From Gemmatimonadaceae bacterium (GTDB lineage: Bacteria > Gemmatimonadota > Gemmatimonadetes > Gemmatimonadales > Gemmatimonadaceae), in NCBI GenBank assembly GCA_013813605.1, contig JACCRL010000199.1:1-5154 (forward strand): DNA of 5,154 bases, given 5' to 3'. Positions 1 through 5,154 of the stretch are shown one piece after another (position 1 is the stretch's first letter; each line of letters opens with the position of its first letter). Position numbers and translations under genes: made by a program. The notes beneath the pieces were generated by a model. That model searched no databases, was not told the origin of the DNA, and saw only the letters and a program-made list of their open reading frames with translations.

Positions 1-27
1 CTGAAGGGCTTCCGGCACGGTTAAATT

Positions 28-45
28 GGAGGAGGTCCTCCCTCC
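28..45 (+). promoter_or_regulatory. Shine-Dalgarno site of the DUF4015 gene, inside a possible hairpin
   Basis: GGAGGAGGT at 28-36 is a very strong Shine-Dalgarno match, but it ends 16 nt before ATG 53, longer than usual. It is followed directly by CCTCCCTCC at 37-45, so GGAGG (28-32) can pair with CCTCC (41-45), and GGAGG (31-35) with CCTCC (37-41). Pairing would mask the ribosome-binding site. The site supports initiation downstream, at 53, rather than at TTG 26, which sits right beside it. An ATT at 47 has better spacing but is a very rare start codon. Confidence 0.5.
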
Positions 46-52
46 CATTGAA

Positions 53-1300
53 ATGAAAATCAGTCTGCTTTTCCTGATCGTGCTTCTGTCAGCGGCGGCG
101 TGCTCCGGCTCGCCGGACGCCAAGGGCGCGCAGCAAGTGTCTTCCGCCGCCGCACTTCCCAACGCTTCGTCCACACCGGCGACCGCGAACGGGGTGCGGC
201 CGGCGCAGGCGTTGTCCGCTGATGGGCATCCGACCTCACCGCGTCTCGACTCGCTGATCAAGGGAACCGCGCCGGTCCGGGGGCTGTACGTATTTCGCTT
301 CGCGACCCACAGCCCGAAGCGGATGAAGCGCTTGATCGACCTCGCCGATTCGACCGAGATCAACGCGTTCGTCATCGACCTCAAGGACGAATTCGGCCTC
401 AACTACACGTCATCCGACCCAATGGTGGAGAAGAACGGCGGCGTGCAGTCGAAGGCCTCGAAGCTGGGAGTGCTGATCGACACGCTGCGCGCGCACGACA
501 TTCTTCCAATCGCGCGCATTGTCGTGTTCAAGGATTCGGTTGCGTCGCGCAACAATCCCAAGCACACGATCCGAAAGCAGGACGGATCTGCATGGCGTGA
601 CATCAAGGGCCTCACCTGGGTCAATCCGTACGCGACTGCAATCTGGGAATACAATTTTCGCGTTGGAGACGACGCCATTCGCATGGGGTTTGGCGAGATC
701 CAGTTCGACTACATCCGCTTCCCCGAGCCGTACAAGAGTCTTCCGCCACAGGTCTTCCCCGAGTCAGAGGGACGTACCAAGCCGCAGGTGCTGGCTGACT
801 TCCTTTCCACGGCGCGCGCCCGTTACGCGAAAGTGGGGGTGCGCACGACGGCCGATGTGTTCGGTCTGGTCACGACCGTTGGCGGAGCGCTCGAGGTCGG
901 CCAGGCATGGGAGCCGCTCACGAAGGTCGTGGATGTGATGCTGCCGATGGTTTATCCGTCGCACTATCCACGCGGCTCGTTTCAGATCCCGAAACCGAAT
1001 GCCGATCCGTACAAGGTGATTCATATCGCGATTTCGCGTGCCCGCGAGCGCGACGAGAAGCTCGGCATCAAGGGCGAGCACGTTCGTCCCTGGCTCCAGG
1101 CGTTCAGCATCGGCACGCCGAAGTACGGTCCGAAGGAGCTCGAGGAGCAGAAGCGCGCCGTCTACGACGCGGGCTACGATGGGTGGGTTCTGTGGGAGCC
1201 CGGCTCGCGCTATGATGCGTTCCGTCCGGCTCTGGAAAAGACACTCGTGTCGAGGAAGAAGTCGCCTCCCGTGCCGAGGTCTGCGGTCCGACTCGACTAG
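53..1300 (+). CDS. DUF4015-type putative glycosyl hydrolase, predicted lipoprotein
   Basis: This 415-residue protein resembles the DUF4015 putative glycosyl hydrolase family, TIM-barrel proteins thought to act on polysaccharide or cell-wall glycans; substrate and reaction are not established. Residues 1-16 form a signal peptide (K2, then a Leu/Ile/Val core) ending in SAAAC, so C17 is the likely lipidated cysteine. The -3 residue is Ala rather than the usual Leu, so the lipobox is acceptable but not ideal. Residues 18-70 are an Ala/Ser/Thr/Pro-rich linker. The domain spans about 75-397: RGLYVFRFATHSPKR (76-90), FVIDLKDEFG (106-115), WVNPYATAIWEYN (189-201), the hallmark IQFDYIRFPE (216-225, D219 a candidate catalytic acid), VMLPMVYPSHY (295-305) and GWVLWEPGSRY (377-387). 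The C-terminus is short and basic. I chose ATG 53 because the signal peptide begins there; a TTG at 26 would add nine residues including two acidic ones ahead of it. Family assignment is firm, enzymatic activity inferred. Likely site: periplasm or outer-membrane surface. Confidence 0.88.
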   Translation: MKISLLFLIVLLSAAACSGSPDAKGAQQVSSAAALPNASSTPATANGVRPAQALSADGHPTSPRLDSLIKGTAPVRGLYVFRFATHSPKRMKRLIDLADSTEINAFVIDLKDEFGLNYTSSDPMVEKNGGVQSKASKLGVLIDTLRAHDILPIARIVVFKDSVASRNNPKHTIRKQDGSAWRDIKGLTWVNPYATAIWEYNFRVGDDAIRMGFGEIQFDYIRFPEPYKSLPPQVFPESEGRTKPQVLADFLSTARARYAKVGVRTTADVFGLVTTVGGALEVGQAWEPLTKVVDVMLPMVYPSHYPRGSFQIPKPNADPYKVIHIAISRARERDEKLGIKGEHVRPWLQAFSIGTPKYGPKELEEQKRAVYDAGYDGWVLWEPGSRYDAFRPALEKTLVSRKKSPPVPRSAVRLD

Positions 1301-1308
1301 TATATTAT
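1301..1308 (+). promoter_or_regulatory. Putative -10 element for a leaderless HMA transcript
   Basis: TATATTAT immediately follows the TAG stop of the preceding gene and is an AT-rich island in GC-rich surroundings. It contains TATATT (1301-1306) and TATTAT (1303-1308), both good matches to the sigma-70 -10 consensus TATAAT. The A of ATG 1314 lies 7 or 5 nt beyond these hexamers, where transcription would start, which suggests an mRNA beginning at the start codon. No Shine-Dalgarno sequence lies between the stop and this ATG, consistent with leaderless initiation. I see no clear -35 hexamer 16-18 nt upstream, so the call is tentative. Confidence 0.4.
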
Positions 1309-1313
1309 GCCGC

Positions 1314-1553
1314 ATGGTGACCACGGCATCGATCTCCGGAATGACTTGTGCGCATTGTGTGCGCGCCGTTTTCACCGCTCTCGCCGGAGTTCCAGGAATT
1401 GACCGCGCCGATGTTTCCATCGGCAAGGCGGTCATCGAGCACGACGGCAGCGTAACGCGGGAAGCGATTCGCGACGCGGTTGCCGTCGCTGGCTACGAGG
1501 TCGGTGAGACGACCGATGACCGGCGGACGCTGCCCGTGGCGGACATCCAATGA
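1314..1553 (+). CDS. Small heavy-metal-associated (HMA) domain protein, CopZ-like
   Basis: This 79-residue protein is a single HMA domain of the CopZ/Atx1/MerP ferredoxin-like fold, which binds one soft metal ion, usually Cu(I), and passes it to a P-type ATPase or buffers it in the cytoplasm. The metal loop is GMTCAHC at 9-15, with C12 and C15 as ligands. The rest fits the beta-alpha-beta-beta-alpha-beta pattern: helix 1 about 14-25, VPGI at 26-29, strand ADVSIGKAVIEHDG (32-45), helix 2 about 48-60, then AGYEV. Y61 is at the loop-5 position that is Tyr in bacterial CopZ but Lys in eukaryotic Atx1, which favours Cu(I). Residues 64-79 are a charged tail beyond the domain. There is no signal peptide, so it is cytoplasmic, unlike MerP. 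The start is placed at ATG 1314 just ahead of the domain; GTG 1317 is possible. The gene begins 13 nt after the DUF4015 gene and overlaps mgtE by 4 nt. No CopA ATPase or CsoR/CueR regulator is visible. Metal specificity is inferred. Confidence 0.88.
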   Translation: MVTTASISGMTCAHCVRAVFTALAGVPGIDRADVSIGKAVIEHDGSVTREAIRDAVAVAGYEVGETTDDRRTLPVADIQ

Positions 1554-2983
1554 AGACGCCGCTCCACAATCCGCTTTACGGAGATGAAGAGCGGCCGCTC
1601 GCCGCTCTTCTCGTTCCCGACATCCTCGCGCTCCTCGAGGAGTCGCCGGAGTCAATACCCGCCGAAACCGAGGAGATGCACGCGGCCGACCTCGCGAACG
1701 TCGCCGAGGCGCTGCCGCGTGATCGCGTAGTCGCCCTCCTCGCTGCTCTGCCCAAGGGGCGGGCGGCCGATGTGCTCGAGTACCTCGACGAAGACCTGCG
1801 CACGGAAGTTCTCGAGAGGATGACGGCGCGGCAGGCGGCGGCGCTCATCACCGAGATGACGCCGGACGACCGCGCCGACGTGCTCGAGGAGCTGGAGGAG
1901 CAGAGCGCGGATGAGATCCTGCTCGAGATTCCGGCTGCCGAGCGCGCCGAAACCGAGCGGCTGCTTGCATATGACACCGACTCGGCGGGTGGACTGATGA
2001 CGACCGAGTTCGTCTCGGTCGCCGATCAGATGCCGGTTGAAGAAGCGCTCGCCGGCGTGCGCCGCATCGCGCGGTCGGAGCGCCGTGAGGCGATGAACGC
2101 GATTTACACTACCGATGCGCGGGGCGTTGTGCAGGGCGTGATGTCACTGCGAGAGCTGTTGGCCGCGCCCGAGGGTGCGAAGGTGAGCGACGTCGCGTGG
2201 CAGGAGGTCGTCACGGTCCCGGTCACCGCTGACCGCCAGGAAGTGGCCCGGCTCACACGCGATTACGATCTCGTTGCGCTTCCCGTCGTCGACGAAATCG
2301 GGCGCATACTTGGTGTGGTGACGGTTGACGACGTCATCGACGCGCTGGTCGAGGAGCACACCGAGGACGTGCAGCGGTTCGGGGGCATGACCGCGCTCGA
2401 GGAGCCCTACACGCAGATCAGCTACCTCAGCATGATTCAGAAGCGCGCGCCGTGGCTGGCCGCACTCCTGATCGGGGAGATGCTGACAACGCTGCCGATG
2501 GCGTATTTCGAGGAAGCGCTGCAGAAGGCGATCGTGCTGGGACTTTTCATTCCGCTGATCATCAGCTCGGGGGGAAATTCCGGTTCGCAGGCGACGTCGC
2601 TGATCATCCGGTCGCTGGCCCTCGAGGAGATCACGCTCAAGGACTGGTCGCGGATCTTGCGGCGCGAGATCTACTTCGGCCTTACGCTGGGGATCATCCT
2701 CGGGGTGCTGGGATTTCTGCGCGTGGTCATCTGGCAGAGCTTCGGGTTCGGGGGCGGATACGGCGAGCACTACATCCTGATCGGGCTGACCGTTGGAATC
2801 GCGCTGCTTGGAGTGGTGACGTTCGGATCGATCGCGGGCGCGATGCTGCCGTTCATCATGAAGCGGATCGGATTCGATCCGGCGAGCGCGAGCGCGCCGT
2901 TCGTTGCAACGCTGGTCGATGTTACCGGGCTGACGTTGTACTTCTATGTTGCGCTGTTGCTGCTTCGGGGAACGCTTCTCTGA
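1550..2983 (+). CDS. mgtE: Magnesium transporter/channel MgtE
   Basis: This 477-residue protein, slightly longer than the roughly 450 usual for MgtE, forms a homodimeric, Mg2+-gated inner-membrane Mg2+ channel; some relatives also pass Co2+. Domains appear in the expected order. The acidic superhelical N domain is about 40-140, with repeats such as ALPKGRAADVLEYLDEDLR and EMTPDDRADVLEELEE. CBS1 follows at about 145-207 (DTDSAGGLMTTEFVSV) and CBS2 at about 212-265 (LVALPVVDEIGRILGVVTVD). The connecting plug helix is about 266-297. Five membrane helices lie near 300-320, 326-347, 374-396, 407-436 and 450-473. Signature segments are PLIISSGGNSGSQATSLIIR (335-354) and FDPASASAPFVATLVDVTGL (442-461), where D457 matches the conserved pore Asp (D432 in Thermus MgtE). 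The acidic N and CBS domains are the Mg2+ sensor, so gating is probably post-translational; I see no Mg2+ riboswitch. ATG 1550 overlaps the HMA stop as ATGA, with a weak GGCGGA at 1538-1543, pointing to translational coupling. All domains are intact. Confidence 0.96.
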   Translation: MKTPLHNPLYGDEERPLAALLVPDILALLEESPESIPAETEEMHAADLANVAEALPRDRVVALLAALPKGRAADVLEYLDEDLRTEVLERMTARQAAALITEMTPDDRADVLEELEEQSADEILLEIPAAERAETERLLAYDTDSAGGLMTTEFVSVADQMPVEEALAGVRRIARSERREAMNAIYTTDARGVVQGVMSLRELLAAPEGAKVSDVAWQEVVTVPVTADRQEVARLTRDYDLVALPVVDEIGRILGVVTVDDVIDALVEEHTEDVQRFGGMTALEEPYTQISYLSMIQKRAPWLAALLIGEMLTTLPMAYFEEALQKAIVLGLFIPLIISSGGNSGSQATSLIIRSLALEEITLKDWSRILRREIYFGLTLGIILGVLGFLRVVIWQSFGFGGGYGEHYILIGLTVGIALLGVVTFGSIAGAMLPFIMKRIGFDPASASAPFVATLVDVTGLTLYFYVALLLLRGTLL

Positions 2984-3090
2984 CCCGAACCGTCCCTCAC
3001 TAGGATGATCGTCTTGCGCCCCATCGACCTGCTGCTATTCCGTCGGCGGGGGCAAGCTACGAGCTATTCCCTGCCCGGGGTGTGCTCTAA

Positions 3091-3106
3091 TGCAGCAGTT
3101 GCTGCA
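3091..3106. repeat. 7-bp perfect inverted repeat, possible operator
   Basis: TGCAGCA and TGCTGCA are exact reverse complements separated by GT, making a nearly perfect 16-bp palindrome about 155 nt before the lipoprotein start. A 2-nt loop is too small for a stable RNA hairpin without opening base pairs, so a dimeric regulator site on DNA is the more natural reading if it has any function. No second copy is visible in the window, and no regulator gene is nearby to link it to. Confidence 0.25.
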
Positions 3107-3250
3107 GTTCAGGCCAAACTGCTTCATTTCGCGTGTAAAGCTGCTCTCCAAGGCGGGGCAGAGGTCGTGCGGCGCGGGGATTGCTCTTGAGGGTCCCGCG
3201 AATGCGGTGTCCGTGCTCGAAATCAGCGCGCTCGCACCACCCGTACTTAT

Positions 3251-3257
3251 AGGAAGG
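3251..3257 (+). promoter_or_regulatory. Shine-Dalgarno site fixing the start of the Met-rich lipoprotein
   Basis: AGGAAGG lies directly before ATG 3261; the AGGA core is 6 nt from the start codon and the GG at its end 3 nt. It supports initiation at 3261 rather than at the upstream in-frame ATG at 3090, and places the signal peptide at the protein N-terminus. The AT-rich TACTTATA just before it (3244-3251) could be part of a weak -10 element, but the match is poor and I do not call it. Confidence 0.6.
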
Positions 3258-3260
3258 TAC

Positions 3261-3875
3261 ATGCGAGTAGCGAAGACGGTGATAGGATTGATTGGATTGG
3301 GCGCGACTATCTCATGTAGCCCCGCCATGCAAAGCGGCTCCGGAATGGGCAGCATGGGGACGATGGGCAGGATGGACATGAGGGTGATGGACAGTTGGCC
3401 GAAGGCGTCGCGGGAAGCGGCGGAGTTCATGATGAAGACGTATGGCGCTCCCGCTGAAATGACCGCCACGAAGGCGACATGGGGTAGAACGGGTCAGTGG
3501 AAGCAGACGGTCGTATACAACTACGAGGTCCAGCATGACTTTCCCGCACCACACACTGATGTCATGCAGCAGTGGGTCGACTACCGGGTTCCATCCGACA
3601 AGGTTGATGACCTCTCGATGTACGATGGGAGCGTCGTCGTCAATCGCACTAATGGAGAGATCTCCGCTCGCTGCGACATTGAAGGCGCCAACTTCCTCGC
3701 TCTCAATCTCGCCCACGAAGTTGCCACCGGGGCGCGCACATGGACCGACGCGCGCCAGAAGTACGGCGAGCAGATCAAGATGATGAAGGCGGGTCAGCCA
3801 GCTCCCTATACGGTGCGGCTGATGTGGACTCCCGCCATGGGCGGAACGGCCGACCCCGATCGCCCGTTGATGTAA
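3261..3875 (+). CDS. Methionine-rich predicted lipoprotein of unknown function
   Basis: I cannot name the family of this 204-residue protein. Residues 1-18 are a signal peptide (basic MRVAK, then a Gly/Ile/Leu core) ending ATISC, which fits a relaxed lipobox and makes C19 the likely lipidated residue. Next comes a Met/Gly-rich stretch at 23-43 with seven Met in 21 residues (M23, 29, 32, 35, 38, 40, 43), spaced mostly three apart. The remainder, about 45-190, looks like one folded mixed alpha/beta domain: an acidic helix at 47-60, Trp/Tyr-rich strands (WKQTVVYNYEVQHDFPAPH, 80-98), WVDYRVPSDKVDDL (105-118), GSVVVNRTNGEISARCDIEG (123-142), a helix NFLALNLAHEV (144-154) and another at 160-176. 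Besides C19 the only Cys is C138. There are 18 Met in total, which is high. The Met-rich segment could bind Cu(I), as in other envelope Met motifs, or be a flexible linker; neither is proven. The gene stands alone, with 277 nt before it and a terminator 22 nt after it. Coding is well supported, function unknown. Confidence 0.78.
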   Translation: MRVAKTVIGLIGLGATISCSPAMQSGSGMGSMGTMGRMDMRVMDSWPKASREAAEFMMKTYGAPAEMTATKATWGRTGQWKQTVVYNYEVQHDFPAPHTDVMQQWVDYRVPSDKVDDLSMYDGSVVVNRTNGEISARCDIEGANFLALNLAHEVATGARTWTDARQKYGEQIKMMKAGQPAPYTVRLMWTPAMGGTADPDRPLM

Positions 3876-3897
3876 GCTGCTGTAACTGCCGGTACGG

Positions 3898-3929
3898 AGA
3901 ACGCCAGGGAGACCTGGCGTTCTTTTTTT
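3898..3929 (+). terminator. Rho-independent terminator after the Met-rich lipoprotein
   Basis: AGAACGCCAGG (3898-3908) and CCTGGCGTTCT (3913-3923) form a perfect 11-bp stem closed by a GAGA tetraloop (GNRA type), and the stem runs into seven T residues at 3923-3929. It begins 22 nt after the TAA of the lipoprotein gene. The opposite strand has no T-run after the stem, so it should act mainly on plus-strand transcripts and shield the convergent acyl-CoA dehydrogenase gene, which ends at 3942. Confidence 0.93.
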
Positions 3930-3941
3930 GCAGATAGACCT

Positions 3942-5154
3942 TTACTGCGTCGCCCCGACCCTCACCTGCGAGCCGGTTTTTCCAACCGCGCCCCTACTGG
4001 ACGGCCGGGGTTTCGCTTTCGCCGCGACCGGCGGGTCAAGGCTTGCCGCCACGATCCCCTGCTCCAGCCACTCGTGCTGTCCGCGCAGCACTTCCATCGC
4101 CAGCTTGTAGATCTCCGGATCGTTGGGACCGAACAGGTTGTCGAACAGCACGCGGATGCGCTCCCGCGCCTCGAGACAGAATACATTCGCCAGCGAGATG
4201 GCATTCGTATTCCCCTTCTTCGCCAGCATCTGCGCGCGCACGCACGTCGCCGACATCGCGAACAGCTCGGCGCCAATGTCCACCGCGCGGAAGAGCACCA
4301 TCTGCTTCCGCTCCAGCTTGGGACCGAAGCGGATCATGGCGTGAAAGATGGAGCGGCCAAGGTGGCGGGTCGTGCGTTCGATGAAGCGCAGGTGGGTAGC
4401 AAGCTTGCCGAACTCGCCGTACCTGCGCAGTCGCGCCGCGTTGAGCCACCGCGACGGATACCAGGTCAGATAGAACGGCGTCGCGTTCATCATCGACTCG
4501 AGCTTCTCCTTCATCGTCGATTCAGGATTGACGATGTTGAAGGCGAGCTTGAAGTGATGGTCCACCGCCTCACGCGCGATGAAGAGACGCATGATCTCGG
4601 AGGAGCCTTCGAAGATCAGGTTGATGCGGAAGTCGCGCATCGCGCGCTCGATCGAGACCGGCGCTTCGCCGCGGCTGGCAAGCGACTCCGCAGTCTCGTA
4701 GCCGCGACCGCCACGGATCTGGAGCGTGTCATCGATGATTCTCCAGCCAGCCTCGGTGTTGTAGAGCTTCGCGATGGCCGCCTCGAGGCGGATGTCATAT
4801 CCGCCTTTCTCGTAGAGAGCAGTCGCCAGCTCGGCGATTGCTTCCATCGCGAAAGTGTACGCTGCCATTCGCGCGATCTTCTGCGAGACGGCCTCATGCT
4901 TTCCGATTGGCTGTCCCCACTGAACTCGCTCGTTTCCCCATTTGCGAACGATTCGGAGCATCGCCTTGCCGGCACCTGCGCATCCCGCGGGAATGGTGAG
5001 GCGGCCCGTGTTCAGCGTAACGAGCGCGAGCTTGAGTCCCTTCCCTTCACCCCAGAGGATGTTGTCGCGGGGAACTTTCACGTTGGTGAAGCGGATGACG
5101 CCGTTTTCGATCGCCTTGAGTCCCATGAACCGAAGACGATGTACGACTTCGACT
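3942..5154 (-). CDS. Acyl-CoA dehydrogenase, long VLCAD/ACAD9-like form, C-terminal part (5' end outside window)
   Basis: This FAD-dependent enzyme oxidises acyl-CoA to trans-2-enoyl-CoA in fatty-acid beta-oxidation, passing electrons to ETF. The 403 visible residues are open to the window edge; the Met at 5126 is internal (context VEVVHRLRFMGLKAIENG), so the N-terminal alpha domain and half of the beta domain are missing. Numbering from that Met: beta-domain end VIRFTNVKVPRDNILWGEGKG (10-30), then the helical C-terminal domain with TLNTGRLTIPAG (38-48), KWGNERVQWGQPIGKHEAVS (62-81), the FAD-site segment IRGGRGYETAESL (137-149) and the catalytic loop INLIFEGSSEIMRLFIARE (168-186). E173 aligns with the catalytic base Glu376 of MCAD. 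An extra stretch of about eight residues (near 150-157) lies between the GGRGYETA motif and the MRD segment. A further extension of about 200 residues (190-394), mostly helical, is typical of the roughly 600-residue VLCAD/ACAD9-like group, and the last 30 are a disordered Ala/Lys/Pro/Arg/Ser tail. Chain-length preference cannot be told. It is convergent with the lipoprotein gene, and no minus-strand terminator follows in the short gap. Confidence 0.93.
   Translation of the reverse strand, partial: VEVVHRLRFMGLKAIENGVIRFTNVKVPRDNILWGEGKGLKLALVTLNTGRLTIPAGCAGAGKAMLRIVRKWGNERVQWGQPIGKHEAVSQKIARMAAYTFAMEAIAELATALYEKGGYDIRLEAAIAKLYNTEAGWRIIDDTLQIRGGRGYETAESLASRGEAPVSIERAMRDFRINLIFEGSSEIMRLFIAREAVDHHFKLAFNIVNPESTMKEKLESMMNATPFYLTWYPSRWLNAARLRRYGEFGKLATHLRFIERTTRHLGRSIFHAMIRFGPKLERKQMVLFRAVDIGAELFAMSATCVRAQMLAKKGNTNAISLANVFCLEARERIRVLFDNLFGPNDPEIYKLAMEVLRGQHEWLEQGIVAASLDPPVAAKAKPRPSSRGAVGKTGSQVRVGATQ

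Larger units (their letters stand above)
2984..3260. other. Intergenic region with inverted repeats, no convincing gene
   Basis: This 277-nt gap separates mgtE from the Met-rich lipoprotein. A 61-codon ORF at 3005-3190 has no Shine-Dalgarno site, no recognisable motif and an unconvincing composition, so I do not call it. The lipoprotein frame stays open back to ATG 3090, but those 57 codons look non-coding and would bury the signal peptide. Visible structure: an imperfect hairpin at 3018-3053 (GCCCC with GGGGC, CGAC with GTCG) without a T-run; a direct repeat GCTATTCC at 3034-3041 and 3063-3070; and the inverted repeat TGCAGCA-GT-TGCTGCA at 3091-3106. The region probably contains the 3' end of the mgtE mRNA and the lipoprotein promoter, but I cannot identify a -35/-10 pair with confidence. 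Confidence 0.6.

Noticed and set aside
1..24. Possible tail of an upstream gene (reading LKGFRHG then TAA at 22-24)
   Set aside because: Seven codons are too few to support a gene call, although a stop 28 nt before the lipoprotein start would be plausible operon spacing.
26..52. TTG start at 26 for the DUF4015 protein
   Set aside because: It overlaps the Shine-Dalgarno sequence and would add MEEVLPPIE before a clean signal peptide; ATG 53 is the better start.
764..1435. Minus-strand ORF of 223 codons
   Set aside because: It lies antisense across the DUF4015 gene and the start of the HMA gene, both with clear protein motifs. Its translation is Arg/His-rich without recognisable domains, as expected of a high-GC antisense shadow.
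1314..1553. HMA gene as the N-terminal fragment of a CopA-type ATPase
   Set aside because: The reading frame ends cleanly at TGA 1551-1553, the next gene is an intact mgtE with a coupled start, and no ATPase motifs (DKTGT, CPC) occur nearby.
1300..1560. Mg2+ riboswitch (M-box type) ahead of mgtE
   Set aside because: mgtE has no leader: its start overlaps the HMA gene, and only 13 nt separate HMA from the gene before it.
2144..2770. Minus-strand ORF of 208 codons
   Set aside because: It is antisense to the CBS and membrane regions of mgtE and is an Arg/Asp/His-rich, motif-free shadow.
3005..3190. 61-codon plus-strand ORF in the gap after mgtE
   Set aside because: There is no ribosome-binding site and no motif, and it covers inverted-repeat structure; most likely chance.
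3090..3260. 57-codon in-frame N-terminal extension of the Met-rich lipoprotein
   Set aside because: It would place the signal peptide and lipobox inside the protein, has no Shine-Dalgarno site, and a good site (AGGAAGG) precedes ATG 3261.
4043..4384. Plus-strand ORF of 113 codons opposite the acyl-CoA dehydrogenase
   Set aside because: It is antisense to a well-supported gene, Ala/Arg/Ser/Pro-rich and motif-free.

Overview
The window is GC-rich chromosomal DNA (clearly above 55% GC by eye) with bacterial architecture: short intergenic gaps, Shine-Dalgarno sites, a 4-nt gene overlap and an intrinsic terminator. Nothing in it fixes the taxon. The gene mix (lipoprotein-anchored DUF4015 putative glycosidase, MgtE, a long acyl-CoA dehydrogenase) and one apparently leaderless start would suit Gemmatimonadota or a similar high-GC Gram-negative soil or sediment lineage, but that is inference. 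I see no mobile element, CRISPR array, tRNA or rRNA.

Layout. (1) 53-1300 (+): a secreted lipoprotein with a DUF4015-type putative glycosyl hydrolase domain. (2) 1314-1553 (+): a 79-residue heavy-metal-associated (HMA, CopZ-like) protein with a GMTCAHC metal-binding loop. It starts 13 nt after gene 1 and has a -10-like element at the spacing expected for a leaderless mRNA. (3) 1550-2983 (+): a complete MgtE-type Mg2+ channel, overlapping gene 2 by ATGA. (4) 2984-3260: a gap without a convincing gene that carries inverted repeats. (5) 3261-3875 (+): a small methionine-rich lipoprotein of a family I cannot name, closed by a strong intrinsic terminator at 3898-3929. (6) 3942-5154 (-): the C-terminal part of a long, VLCAD/ACAD9-like acyl-CoA dehydrogenase, whose N-terminus lies beyond the right edge.

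How they fit together. Genes 1-3 are close enough to be one transcript; genes 2 and 3 are almost certainly translated together, pairing a soft-metal (Cu+-like) binding protein with a Mg2+ channel. The Met-rich lipoprotein could be another envelope metal-binding protein, but nothing ties it directly to genes 2 and 3. The acyl-CoA dehydrogenase is convergent and belongs to a separate fatty-acid beta-oxidation unit. The window looks mostly like ordinary core or near-core genome. The observations most worth a second look are the HMA-mgtE coupling, the leaderless start, the Met-rich lipoprotein and a possible Shine-Dalgarno-masking hairpin in front of gene 1.
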